NCBI GenBank assembly: GCA_034509495.1
Contig: CM067505.1
Location: 5,456,094-5,520,093 of the forward strand
Length of the DNA: 64,000 nucleotides
Reading direction: 5' to 3'
DNA from: Acestrorhynchus altus
Lineage: Eukaryota; Chordata; Actinopteri; Characiformes; Acestrorhynchidae
Under the pieces are notes generated by a model, which was given only the letters and a program-made list of their open reading frames with translations, was not told the origin of the DNA and ran no database searches. The position numbers were made by a program, and so were the translations under genes. Shown in pieces: positions 53,510 to 64,000 of the stretch. How positions within the stretch are numbered: the first letter of the stretch is position 1; each line of letters starts with the position of its first letter.

Positions 53510-53840
53510 ATTGACCGCAATGTGTCAGACAGACTGTTATGCCTTTGCTCAGAGTCAACCAATGAATCTGTATGTGGAGGGACTGTGATCAGCACCAAGA
53601 TCCACAGTTTGTTCTCACACTTCCAGAACACCTGGTTTCATAATGTGGGTTGTAATTTCATACAATGTCAGATGATCTTTGGTCTTCATTACATGACACT
53701 TTGACAGCTCAATGTTACGTTAATGATGTCCTGCGACGAATGATCCTGCCTTTTCTAAATGCACACTCTGGTGTGCTATTCCAGCAGGATGATGCTCATC
53801 CACATACTGCTTCTGTCTCAAGACATGCTCTGGAGTAGTT
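53510..53840 (+). pseudogene. Tc1-like transposase remnant with QQD motif
   Basis: From 53711 one frame reads CYVNDVLRRMILPFLNAHSG and then VLFQQDDAHPHTASVSRHAL before a stop. That is the second catalytic Asp region (FQQDNARPHTA class) of Tc1 transposases, with Asn changed to Asp and Arg to His. Upstream frames hold DRLLCLCSESTN-like sequence around 53530 that corresponds to the SRFCL...VRVWR segment. Stops and frameshifts separate the parts and the C-terminal Glu region is gone. It is replaced downstream by a family A copy. Confidence 0.75.
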
Positions 53841-53864
53841 GCACTTACGACTAAGGTCACCATA

Positions 53865-54055
53865 GGTATACGGGTATAAGCCCCCCAGCAATGGGGTGAG
53901 GAACAGAGAAAATGTTCTTTGGAGTGTTCGAGTTTCATCCAGTACCTTTGGGAGTTAAAGTGATATTCATGATCCAGAACAAATCCTATGTCATCAGTAC
54001 ACATTCTCTCTAGTGCTCTTATGGTAGAATGTATATCCTCACCGTAGATGTTAGA
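53865..54055 (-). mobile_element. Family A MITE, divergent inverted fragment
   Basis: GGGTATAAGCCCCCCAGCAA, TTCTTTGGAGTGTTCGAG, TCATCCAGTACCTTTGGGAG and CTAGTGCTCTTATGGTAGAA then TGTATATCCTCACCG follow the minus-strand order of family A. Divergence is greater than in the other copies. Confidence 0.5.
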
Positions 54056-54274
54056 CCAGCTAAAGTGGGACCCACGAATATTAGTGCCCTTTATCATAAC
54101 AAATATTAAATGATCATGGATCTACAGTCCTTTGGACAGACAGTATGATGTATTTGAGTGGTTAATATATAATATGCACAATAGTCATTCAAAGGAGTAG
54201 TTTTTCTTGCCCATCTCTCTTGCTCATTCTCTGGAAGCTCCCTATTAAAATTCTATTTAGCTATTCTGCTCCTG
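54056..54274. other. Unique sequence
   Basis: Nothing recognised. Confidence 0.35.
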
Positions 54275-54655
54275 AATATGGATAGAGTATTTGGAAACAT
54301 GCTTATTTGTTTCATTTTCTGAAATCAAGAGTATCCTACTTTTGTTGGTCTCTACTGTCCAGGGAAGGATTCTGGAGCATTAAATATATTAAAGATACTT
54401 CAGATATTTAAACTTTTAAGGAGTGTTGGTAAATTCAGGATGTTGGATGGTCACCACTCCACCTAATCCCCAACTCCCAAATGCATCATTCCAGAGAATA
54501 CAGTTCCACTGCTCCACAGCTCAATTCTGAGGGATTTAAACACATCTAGCCTATGCCTGGCATCTGCTCCTGAGAGTCCTATTCTTTTGGCAATACTTCT
54601 CTAGAGGTATTGGCATTTGCACAACTGTGGGTGCTTAAAGTAGCTTTAGTGTAAT
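54275..54655 (+). mobile_element. Family A MITE, copy 7
   Basis: GAATATGGATAGAGTATTTG (decayed left end), GGTCTCTACTGTCCAGGGAA, AGAATACAGTTCCACTGCTC, ATCTAGCCTATGCCTGGCAT and TTCTTTTGGCAATACTTCTC follow the family order. The right end is lost. Confidence 0.72.
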
Positions 54656-54894
54656 TTACTGAAAATGTACTGAAAATGGATCTTTACTTATCTGGAAGCT
54701 CTAAAGCAGGGCTCTTCAATTCTAAACCCAGACACTCTGAGTTCAGCACAGTTTTGGAATTTCTCTTCACAGCTACTAAATCTGGTTTGTAATCTTTAAT
54801 TTGCTCACAATAGGAAAAGTATTTATAGGGTACAATCAGACATGATGTAAAAAAAAAAACAGAAATCAAAACACAACAAAAAAACTTATAATTC
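54656..54894. other. Unassigned sequence
   Basis: AGCAGGGCTCTTCAATTCTA near 54704 resembles a hAT-like end, with no partner found. The rest is AT-rich. Confidence 0.3.
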
Positions 54895-54931
54895 AAATTC
54901 AAGAACAAAAGTTCTAAGAAGGGATAAAAGT

Positions 54932-54998
<67 letters not shown>

Positions 54999-55026
54999 CC
55001 TTCTTAGGACTTTTATTCTGAAATTT
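54895..55026. repeat. Inverted repeat flanking a (CA)n array
   Basis: Arm 1 (54895-54923, ending CTAAGAAGGG) and arm 2 (54998-55026, starting CCCTTCTTAG) are reverse complements at 25 of 29 positions. Both match the distal end of family B. Between them stand about 32 CA units (54934-54995). Strand separation would give a long-stem hairpin with a CA loop. Confidence 0.85.
54934..54995. repeat. (CA)n microsatellite
   Basis: About 31 CA units, uninterrupted, inside the inverted repeat. Confidence 0.98.
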
Positions 55027-55400
55027 GAACAATGTGTGGGCAAAAAAGAGAGCTAACCGCCACTCCCTTTTCATTTACCTCTTTAAGCCAATATCTGGGT
55101 CAGTGACATCATTAGCTCCACCCCCTCCCTGATCAGTTGAAGTCTATGTGCAGGTTGAGCATGTACATGTGGACAAAGCAGTAAACATGCACTGGCATTT
55201 GGCATTTAAACTGGGATGTAATTCAGTTGGAAACAAGTGAATTTTAGTTGTTTTCCATGCTGGATTATTCACTGATAATTCATTAGACCATGATGAGATG
55301 GTTAGATAGTCTTGTGGTTGTGAAAACTAGAAAATTGCATGCAACTGCCTGCAAAGTGTGGATATCGGGATCTAAGAATTAGGATTGTTTACAGTCGTGA
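54998..55400 (-). repeat. Family B dispersed repeat, long minus copy
   Basis: In reverse order: CTTTTATTCTGAAATTTGAA, TCTGGGTCAGTGACATCATT, CCCTGATCAGTTGAAGTCTA, GTGCAGGTTGAGCATGTACA, GCAGTAAACATGCACTGGCA, GCATTTAAACTGGGAT and GGATTATTCACTGATAATTC. It is about 400 bp and the best preserved minus copy. Confidence 0.75.
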
Positions 55401-55444
55401 CTCATAATTACAAAAAAAGAGTCATCATGTAAAAGGTTCTTAAA
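55401..55444. other. Short junction sequence
   Basis: AAAAGGTTCTTAAAGGTCTA resembles the interior of the CTCTTAAAAATAAAGG family, as a trace only. Confidence 0.25.
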
Positions 55445-55690
55445 GGTCTATGGCAGGGTGGCCCATTACTGGTCCTAGTGATCTTTCCAGGGTGGTAGTT
55501 CTCCAGGGCTGAGGCTTTGGCACCCTCATTCTAAGGCACTGCTACAAAGAACAGTTTTTGGCATCTTCATGTTTTAGAGTTACCGCCTGAAGCTAGCATG
55601 AATTCAAGCTTTGATTATTCGGATCAGGTATGTTCGATTAGAGCTAAACCCTGCAGGGTGGTGGATCTCCAGAAGTATGGTTTGGCACAC
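55445..55690. mobile_element. hAT-like non-autonomous element
   Basis: GCAGGGTGGCCCATTACTGG then TCC at the left, and GGTGGATCTCCAGAAGTATG then GTTTGGCACACCT at the right, form a weak inverted pair of the CAGGG..GGTCCTGGAG type. GCTAAACCCTGCAGGGTGGT before the right end is a motif I associate with these elements. Confidence 0.5.
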
Positions 55691-56159
55691 CTTCTGACAT
55701 TAACATTTGCTTTCGGCAAATCAGGCCTGGATCTACATGCTGAGATTTCACCAGCTCATTTCAGGTAAACACAGCAGCACTTCTTCTCTTTTCACATCTG
55801 CTCACTTTACAACAATGAGGCTCTTTCCTAAAGATACACTCCATGCAGCAGATTAGAGTGACATTCACACTCCGAACCCAGTTTTAACTCAGTTCCCTTC
55901 CAAGGAAACATCAGCAGAAAGTATTCTGGGTCACCTGCGTTTTGTCTGCACACTTACCACAATACACTGAATGGCTGCCCCAACTTTAGAATTAGCTGAG
56001 TGGCTACATTTCTGTTTGCTGCATTGGCTAATGTTTCTGCTGTAAACTGTCTTCTAAAAGTCGAGTCATGATTCTAAAGCTTGCATATCCAGTTGTTTTG
56101 TATAATGTAAAACAAATACATTATTATTTATACAGCGTTCCTGCATGCTATAGTCTAGT
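55691..56159. other. Unique sequence
   Basis: Nothing recognised. Confidence 0.35.
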
Positions 56160-56445
56160 GTGGTAAATCTGTGCAATTGACCAGGCATCAAAGAAGCCAT
56201 TGAAGTTATTGAGAAGATCCATGCTGCAAGATTAGTCCTCATTCTTCTCGATCTCCACCACAAGATCACTCCATCCAATTTATCCTCACTGACCTCGGAA
56301 TCACCAATAATTCACATCCTTCTCAGGAAACACTGAGGGAATCTACATCTGAACCATGCAGGCTCTACAACTGGTGTACTATAAGGCTCAATGCTTGGAC
56401 ATTTTCTGTTCATACTCAACTCTTGCAGTAATATCCTGTTATGCT
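56160..56445 (+). pseudogene. LINE reverse-transcriptase remnant
   Basis: Split frames show LILLDL near 56240, ILTDLGIT near 56285 and TGVL*GSMLGHFLFIL near 56370-56415. The order matches the L2/CR1-type RT segment with the AFD-containing block, then the GVPQGSVLGPLLFIL motif, with the AFD catalytic block itself deleted and two frameshifts. It is a dead, old fragment, possibly of the same family as 50425-50785, but the parts do not overlap. Confidence 0.7.
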
Positions 56446-56689
56446 AATTAGCTAATGCTAATGACCTCTCAACTCCGCCAACACATCCCAGGTCATATTA
56501 AAGACAAGCAGATTTTCTTGTGCTTGCAGAGAAGAGATGACGTTTTAAAGTGTCCATACAGCTGTGTGTTTAATGCACTATTTCTCTACTCTTAACTCTT
56601 AGGTCTTCAAAATTCTTAACTCTTCATTTTGAGGGCGGTTCCATGCCACAATAACACCACATGCCTAAATTCTGTAGTTCCAAGTCGTA
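56446..56689. other. Unique sequence
   Basis: Nothing recognised. Confidence 0.35.
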
Positions 56690-56805
56690 CCTTGGAAACA
56701 ATTCAAAGTATGGACCCAACAAGACTTTGGAAGGTGTCCTGTGGTGTATGGCACCAAGATGTTTGCAGATCCTGTAAATCCTGTACATGTAAATGTGGGG
56801 CTTTT
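56690..56805 (-). mobile_element. Tc1-like element fragment (TTTTAATGTTATGG family)
   Basis: ATTCAAAGTATGGACCCAAC, GGTGTCCTGTGGTGTATGGC and ACCAAGATGTTTGCAGATCC resemble the antisense 3' transposase region also present at 20775 and 24150. The coding direction is minus. Confidence 0.55.
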
Positions 56806-57984
56806 ATCAAGGAGAAACCCATACGTTGTGTCCCCCAAAACTTCAACTTCAAAGGAGAAGTCGATGGGGCAACAATGGAGATACCAGGTTGTATTTTCTA
56901 GCTGTGTGCGTGTGGAAGTGAGTGAAAGAACAGCATCTCATGATCTCCAGCTGTGCCTGCTGTGGCTGGGACAACTCAATGCCAGGTTTTGGTGCATGCC
57001 GCAGTGTTAGAGGCTGCATGAGTAAGCAACGGATGTGCTCAGGTCCCAAACAACCCTCTACTTGACAAAAGCAACTAAGTGTGACGGCAAGAGACAATGT
57101 GGTGAAAAAGGAAGACTGCAAATCCTTTCATGTGCATCCACATGGATAGACCAAAACAATAAAACACATTAAGTCTCGCTGGATTTGCACATAGGATTAG
57201 GTGCAAACGTACAAGCCAACATGCGCGAACCCACAAAGGTTTGTTTTTAGACCCACACAATGTCCTTTTGTGTATTATTTGTATATTACGTCCTATGAGA
57301 GTTTATGTTCAGGTCACCCTGTTCAGGTAAGACATTAAATGGGCAAAATTTTGCTTATAAGAAACACTTATTGTGATCACATGATATATTAATCTAATTC
57401 AAACATTATCTATCGTTTATATTTCGAAATTGCTTAACATAACTCGCTGTTAGGCCAATCTGCTGCAAATGATCAATTACGAAGGACCAATAATCTCAAA
57501 GGCTGGGAACCTGTTTCTATGTTTGTACAGCTTTATTTGCGTTCTGCTGTGTGTTCTTGGTCATAATCCTTCTGTCCTGTGAAGTTCCATTCATCAATTT
57601 TGCAACGTTTTGCTAAATCAGACTATCTATTTCTATACACTTCAGAATTCATCCTTCTACTTCAAACAAATACCAGTGACCCACTTCCATTGGCAGCTAA
57701 ACATGCATTGACAGATGATGTGATATGCTTCAGATCATGAACGTTTCCTTTTGTCTTGCCATCCTTGAGCTAATCCTCTTTTTTTTTTTTGTGCAAACAA
57801 TACCTGTTCAAAACTGAGTGGGCTTTTTAGGAACTTGACTGGTGCCCCTTGAATCACTGCATACTTTTATGTCTTTGAGATTTTCCGTATTTTAGAAATA
57901 AAAAGTATTAAATAGTCAAAACAGTATCAATCTTTAGAACCCTGGGTTAATTTTGTAGGATATTTTCATACATTGGTATGGTTA
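56806..57984. other. Unique sequence
   Basis: Frames at 56741-57121 overlap on both strands without domains. A T-homopolymer lies at about 57779-57790. No gene is called. Confidence 0.4.
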
Positions 57985-58095
57985 ATTGATCATACTAAAT
58001 TGCACCCTAGGTGTGAGTGTGACTGGTACCCTGTGATTGACTGGTGCCCTGTTCAGGGGGTATTCCTGCCTTGTGCCTGATTCAGGAAGAAGCGG
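57985..58095 (-). repeat. Family K widespread fish repeat, inverted fragment
   Basis: AAATTGCACCCTAGGTGTGA, TGACTGGTGCCCTGTTCAGG and GGGTATTCCTGCCTTGTGCC are the classic opposite-strand reading of this teleost repeat (AATTGCCCCTAGGTGTGAGTG class). Confidence 0.7.
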
Positions 58096-58400
58096 GTAAG
58101 ATGATGACTGATGTATCAGTATTATCCCTTCTCAGAACAGAAAATAGAGCAAACAGTCCCTTCCTTCATATTTTCCTCTATAATCTACTATCTGAGTCTC
58201 ACAGATCAGTCAGGGTCTGCATGCAGGTTGAGCATGTACATGTGGACACACAATGGAGGCTCCTTAAACATTTAAAGGAGGATTTTATCCAGTTGGAAAT
58301 TAGTGACTTTTATCGGTTATCCAAGCTGAATTATTCACTGATAATTCATAACACACTGATGAACACATTTAGAGTAAGTCTTGTAGTTTGATATGATATG
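58096..58400 (-). repeat. Family B dispersed repeat, minus copy
   Basis: GATCAGTCAGGGTCTGCATG, CAGGTTGAGCATGTACATGT, ATTTTATCCAGTTGGAAATT and GAATTATTCACTGATAATTC match the copies at 17378 and 54998. The distal end is lost at the junction with family K. Confidence 0.7.
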
Positions 58401-59309
58401 TGTATACATATCAAACACCCGAGGTTTGCCACAGAATGTCCATAATATGACTTGAGGTTATTTTTTTAATGTCTAGTATTTTACAGAAATAAAAAGACAC
58501 TTGTATCTGTAAAAGATCAAATAAAAGATGTATTCCAACAGGACTAAAATAACCGAAACTGCTGTGACTTTCATGATTTATGCTTCTGACATATTTTTAG
58601 TTAACTACGTTGTTTAGTTAATCTTGGCATTTACCATGAATCTCACTCATTCATTCATGGCACCCCTCCCCTACAGGCAGGTAAACCTAGAGCTTGAGAA
58701 GGGGGGTTAATGTGCCAGGGGGATTCAGCTCAGCTCATGCATCAAAGAAAATATTAGGGCTTATAGTATTAGACTATGAAGTTATGAGGTTGAGGATTTT
58801 TTTTTAATATTGTGAAATAATCATACAGAATGTATAAGTAAAAAATAGTCAAATGTAGATTTCCCACAATTGGGGCATCTGTTCACCCCTAGGGTCTGCT
58901 GCTTTTGCCACGAACTGCCTACAACAGTAAATTATGCCTCCTTTTCTCAACCAATCTCCTGCCCAACCTGTCTTTTAATGGTCTTAACTCACAAAAGGCC
59001 CTTTTTGCTGCTTTTCAGATGCTGACATTTTGACTTCCTCCACACCGCCACCAGTTTGGTCCAGTTGGTCACCCTGGGGGTTGGCTTCACCCCTGCCTTC
59101 CATACTGGGCAGATTCTGCAAGGGCCAGATGTTTCAAGACCTGCTAAGACTTTAACTTAAAACTGTTCTCGAACAAAATGTGAAACTTTTGCACATTCTC
59201 AGAGTCTTTTGGTAGAAATTGTTTTAATGGGTTAGGTGGGGGAGTGATATGACTGTCTAGGCCAGAATGTCCTGATCCTGGAACCGGTCCTGTTTTGCAC
59301 ACTTTAGAG
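58401..59309. other. Unassigned sequence
   Basis: No gene or repeat is recognised. GATCCTGGAACCGGTCCTG near 59274 resembles a hAT-like end. Confidence 0.35.
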
Positions 59310-59465
59310 GTGTGGTGATGTATTAGGCGCCTCGGAGGAAGCATGTGCAAGCTTCTCACCACCAAGGCTTGTGTGATAAGGGTACACTTTGCTAAATGGT
59401 GGTAACTGGCTGTGACAGAACTGGGCAGAAACTGGAAACTGGAAACTTTTTTCTTTTTTTTTTCT
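59310..59465 (+). mobile_element. SINE-like repeat, second family (3' part)
   Basis: CGCCTCGGAGGAAGCATGTG, GGTGGTAACTGGCTGTGACA and ACTGGGCAGAAACTGGAAAC followed by a T-rich run correspond to the 3' part of the family whose 5' part is at 30395-30620. The tail is decayed. Confidence 0.45.
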
Positions 59466-60389
<924 letters not shown>

Positions 60390-60865
60390 TCCTTATGCCC
60401 TTACGGATGCAAATTGTCCAGGTGATTCAAATTTCAAAGCTTTAAATACTCTGGCTACACAAGCCTTGTCCCAACAATAGCCCAGGTCTGACATTGTCTG
60501 CTTCAGGAGGGGCATGATTTGAGGAATGCTGCAGTTGGAGCCCCTTTCTTGGAGACACCTGTGCATTGGAGGTTCTTGATGCACTGGCACCTGCCTCAGT
60601 CTACTCCTTGTGAAGTTCTCCCAAGTTCCTCTATTGATTTTTTCGTGACAATCCTTTCCTGGTGCTTGTGCACCTTTTCCCACCACATTTATCCCTTCCA
60701 GTCAAATTATCATTAATATGAAGACTTGGGGAACAGCCAGCAACAACCTTCTGTGGCTTTACTTCTTTGTAGATGGAGTTGAGGTCTTCTTGACAGCTGT
60801 CAAGTCAGTAGTCTTCCTATCGACAGTGGTTGTGTGTGCTGAAGTAGACACAGAATTTATCATCT
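60390..60865 (-). pseudogene. Tc1-like transposase remnant (N-terminal half)
   Basis: On the minus strand a 97-codon frame (60686-60393) reads TWENFTRSRLRQVPVHQEPP, then CLQERGSNCSIPQIMPLLKQ and YCWDKACVARVFKALKFESP. Family members have helix-turn-helix sequence, an RIxxMGYN..IP..KPLL linker, then the ..W..V.FSDESKF block. Here the WSKVLFSDE segment has been cut down to ARVFKALKF, so the first catalytic Asp is gone. Upstream DNA (60850-60720) carries the CCACAGAAGGTTGTTGCTGG and GACAGCTGTCAAGAAGACCT motifs of the same family's 5' coding part. Nothing after the first catalytic block remains. Confidence 0.68.
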
Positions 60866-61850
60866 TTGAATAGAAATGGATTTAAATAAAAAAATTAAAT
60901 ATTCTAATAAAATGAGCAACTAGGTGTCATGAATTATACACCATATAGATCATAAGTAAAATAAAAAAAATGAACTATTTTGCATTTAATGAATATAATA
61001 ATCATATCACAGCTTACTTTTTGAAACTAAATTGGAAAAAATAGTGCACATTTTATGATATTCTAATTCCCTTAGATGCACCAGTAAATGACATTTCCGA
61101 AGTAACATCTATACAAACGTGATGTATTTTGGAGACACGTCCTGTTGACAATAGCAAAATAAATGTTATAGTTTAGTAATTAATTTGTCATTTTTAAAAT
61201 GAAAAGTTTGTGTGTCGCTTTTGGAGGATAGTGGACCCATGAAATATTTATAATTCAGAAAAAGTGAAGTTCATGGTAAGTCAGCATGCAATTCAACATT
61301 TATAACAGTGATTTTGACAGCGATTGTTATGCTGGATTTATTATGGTTTGTTTTTTTGATGAAAATTTGTATTGTTTTACAAAAACACGACATGGCAGGG
61401 AGCAACAGACAGGTGAGCAACAGACACCCAAAACAAAAGTAGGATATGAGACTGTAAGTTATCAATGATACAAACATCAGACAATAAAAATAATAAGAGG
61501 AGGAGTTATGTTGCATTTCTATTGTGTTCTCACCCCTCCCCTTTCACCCCTCATTGCTTGCATAATTATAATGCTTCGATCCCTGTTGATTTTAATCTTG
61601 ATTTTGAAAATTGAGTAAACATTGATATTGCAAAGATGTTTAAATGTCATTATTTTTTTTAAAACTTATTTTCACATGCATACAACATTTTATTAAAAAT
61701 TGTTCATTTTTTTTATCTTTAAAAAAATAAATATTTATACATTATGTCAAATAGTTCTCATGCTGTTACAGACTTTAGAAACCCAAATTAATTATTAACA
61801 AATACTTTCTAGCTGTAATTGTTATTGTTGTTTCTAATTTCTAAGTTCTC

Positions 61851-61852
<2 letters not shown>
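60866..61852. other. AT-rich sequence, no gene
   Basis: Strongly AT-rich with no recognised repeat. Short frames on both strands at 61271-61516 have no domain. Confidence 0.5.

Positions 61853-61940
<88 letters not shown>
61853..61940. repeat. (AAT)n microsatellite
   Basis: About 29 perfect AAT units. Confidence 0.98.
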
Positions 61941-61941
<1 letters not shown>

Positions 61942-62019
61942 TTTCTTTGTTATTTCTGACATTTCAACCACAGCAAAAAAGTCAACAGGTTAAGAAGAGT
62001 CAGTCAGTCAGTCAGTTTT

Positions 62020-62215
62020 TTACCTAGGGGGCAATTTAACTTGACCAATTCGTCCATCATGTGCATTTTTTGGGAGGTGGGAGGAAACCGGAGGAACCAA
62101 ACTCCTCACAGACAGTGAACCGAGTAATTTGATGCTCCATTGATCCATTGATCCATTGATCTTCTTACCTGTGTCTTCTTGGTCAGGGTTGCAGTGGATA
62201 CGAAGCCTACTGAGA
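62020..62215 (+). repeat. Family K widespread fish repeat, rearranged copy
   Basis: First comes the body: GGGCAATTTAACTTGACCAA, GGGAGGTGGGAGGAAACCGG, AAACTCCTCACAGACAGTGA. Then comes the normally upstream head: an ATTGATCC triplet and CTTCTTGGTCAGGGTTGCAG then TGGATACGAAGCC. The order body-then-head means two truncated copies sit in tandem. A GTCA tract precedes them at 62000-62015. Confidence 0.65.
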
Positions 62216-62425
62216 AAATTACCCTTGATATTTAAAAACCCTTTATTTTGAATCTTACAGGACCCTATCAAAAATCTTCTATCAGAACGTGTCAGTGTCA
62301 GTGTCATCAGATTCCCTCAAACCCTGCTCCTCAAACTGAATTCACATCCTCTAACGGCAGTGTTAGGTAAGACAATTACAAACAGCTCAACATACATGCT
62401 TTGTTTTTCAGCATGAATAATTGAA
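62216..62425. other. Unique sequence
   Basis: Nothing recognised. Confidence 0.35.
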
Positions 62426-62780
62426 CACCACAGTCAGAGTGAGGGATCAGCATGTTTCAGAGCTGCACAGCCAAGTATTTCTACACTAGAAGACACACCC
62501 TCGGTACACTACAGGGCATCTGCGAGCCACTGCTGAGCTGCTCGTGGTCTCTCATCATTCCCCCAATGGAGCAGACTTTATGTCTGCGCGGGTGGACAAG
62601 GTGGGCAAAGTTTGGAGGGCTCCTGTTGTGGTGGAGTGCTTTTTGCATTCACTAGAGCCTGGCCCTTGGAGTGCCTCTGAAAGATTCATCAGGAGCCGCT
62701 CCCACTCCCTGCTCAATATTTCACACAGGCTAGACTCCCACGCAAAGTTATTACTGTGTCTAATCGCACATACAAAGAGG
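62426..62780. promoter_or_regulatory. Candidate conserved non-coding block
   Basis: GC-balanced and unique: TCATCATTCCCCCAATGGAG, GTGGACAAGGTGGGCAAAGT, TGAAAGATTCATCAGGAGCC, CTGCTCAATATTTCACACAG and AAGTTATTACTGTGTCTAAT. Overlapping short frames (62452-62655 and 62544-62822) have no domain. The role is inferred. Confidence 0.38.
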
Positions 62781-63434
62781 GAGAGAGAAAAGCAGAAAGA
62801 GAGAAACAGCTCCAGCCCTTGATGTCATTAATGTTTTAGTGATGTCATAGGTGGAAAGCGGGCACACTCTGCAGACAGATGAGAGGTTTTTGAACGTCCC
62901 CTCATTGGGAACTTCGGAATGCTGTCATTTACAACACCATGTCATGTAGTCAAGTGTGCATGAACCCCTTAAACTTACACCACTGATCTAGATCAATGGA
63001 ATGGTCCTGGACTCTGCATGCATTGCATATTTTAAGGTACCTGGTGTACATAGAACAGGAGTACAGAAATTGGAAACCACTTGTAGCCCTTGAGCAGGAA
63101 CTTAATGCAATCAAATGGTATATTTGTGGTATATTTATATACAACACATCATTTACAAATTTATATATGTAGTCCTAATTGCATGTGACAAGACCTGGTG
63201 GGTTATTCAAATTGTGGTGGGTTCTCTCAATCTAAAAATTGAAGTTCTTCATGGTTCTGGGTTTTGCAGAGTAACTATACCTTGTTGTCCCCTGCATCAG
63301 TTCTTATATTTAATTCCTCACCTATTTACAGTAAGATCTCTTCTTCAACAGTGTACAAACCAGGAGACCCCGCCCACAGATATTTGCATGACTTACTTTC
63401 TCAAACAAATCACATCGTTTCCTGCAGTAATGAC
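62781..63434. other. Unique sequence
   Basis: A 107-codon frame (63115-63438) has no recognisable domain. No repeat is recognised. Confidence 0.4.
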
Positions 63435-63665
63435 TTAGACTCTCAAAAAATGAGATAACATCTCAAAATAATGAAAAGCATCTCATAGTAAAACGTTTCA
63501 TTTTTTAAGGTAACGAGAAAGAATTTCAAATCTCTAGTAATAAATAAGAACCTCAACATCATGAGAGTATCGGACAATAAAGTAAAAATAAATGATAATA
63601 TCATTACATCTCAAAAAATGCCTGAACATATAATAATGACAAAAGTAATGCGATAAATATAGAGT
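63435..63665. repeat. Degenerate (ATCTCAAAATAATGA)n-like array
   Basis: Related units recur: AACATCTCAAAATAATGA (63460s), AGCATCTCATAGTAAAAC, AATCTCTAGTAATAAATAAG, CATTACATCTCAAAAAATGC and AACATATAATAATGAC. The unit length is about 25-35 and strongly diverged. Similar ATCTC..AATAATGAGA stretches occur in other fish. Confidence 0.4.
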
Positions 63666-64000
63666 AGAATGAAAGATCAGCGATCTCACCTTCAGACATA
63701 TCTGAGAAATTCTATCACATCAGCTCAAAACTAGGGACAACCCACTCTACAACCCACTGATCCTTCACATGTTGCTCCAATAAGCAACAAGTGGTGCTGA
63801 TGGTACATCTAAAATTGGGGACTTCATGTAATTCCAGAGACATATGGATGAACTAGTTTTAACCCTCTTTGATGAATGGGGTCAACAGCACAGAAGCAAA
63901 TCCGATTTTGTGTACCAAAGAAGAAGACATGTTTCCTGAAGAAGTACCCGTCCTGTCTCCCTCTTGATCCAGAGTCATATGTGGAACAGGAAACACAGAG
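63666..64000. other. Unique sequence
   Basis: Nothing recognised up to the end of the window. Confidence 0.35.

Noticed and set aside
53720..54097. 125-codon minus frame
   Set aside because: Runs antisense through a Tc1 fossil and into a family A fragment.
58044..58391. 115-codon frame
   Set aside because: Spans the junction of a family K fragment and an inverted family B copy.

Overview
The window looks like non-coding nuclear DNA from a ray-finned fish. I find no intact protein-coding gene, rRNA or tRNA in 64 kb. The teleost assignment rests on many decayed Tc1/mariner transposons of fish families, tRNA-derived SINEs with LINE-type tails, pieces of an L2-like LINE, and very long pure CA/GT, GA, AT, AATC, ATAG and AAT microsatellites. 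Several repeats (the TATGGACAAAAGTATTGG MITE, the CTCTTAAAAATAAAGG element, the GTGGGTGGT palindrome) remind me of otophysan fish (characins, catfishes, electric fishes). That last step is recollection, not a search.

Layout. 1-5 kb: AT-rich DNA with one MITE and one copy of an unnamed ~500-bp repeat (family B). 5-9 kb: another MITE, then a composite region (7429-8928) bounded by an inverted terminal repeat and holding two other repeats. 10-11.6 kb: a minus-strand Tc1 remnant, then a Tc1 end interrupted by a solo LTR with a 5-bp target duplication. 11.6-13.7 kb: unique sequence. 13.7-20.1 kb: MITE, hairpin element, Tc1 5' part and four family B segments. 20-22.6 kb: GC-richer unique blocks and a large GT array. 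23-31 kb: Tc1 remnant, hAT-like fragment, two SINE families and long microsatellites around a unique block at 27.7-28.3 kb. 32-40 kb: MITE, SINE and the best preserved Tc1 copy (36961-38188). 40-50 kb: several unique, possibly conserved blocks with a Tc1 remnant, an inverted MITE and GA arrays. 50-64 kb: LINE pieces, four Tc1 remnants, family B copies (one making a hairpin around a CA array), hAT-like elements and long GT and AAT arrays.

The window therefore fits a large intron or an intergenic desert near a developmental gene. Unique, GC-balanced islands carrying TAATTA- or ACAAAG-type motifs stand between repeats and are the best candidates for cis-regulatory elements. This is inference from composition and uniqueness, since conservation cannot be tested here. 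No transposon copy looks active. I see no evidence of a new gene system. The most novel items are the unnamed family B repeat, the nested insertions, and the candidate regulatory blocks.
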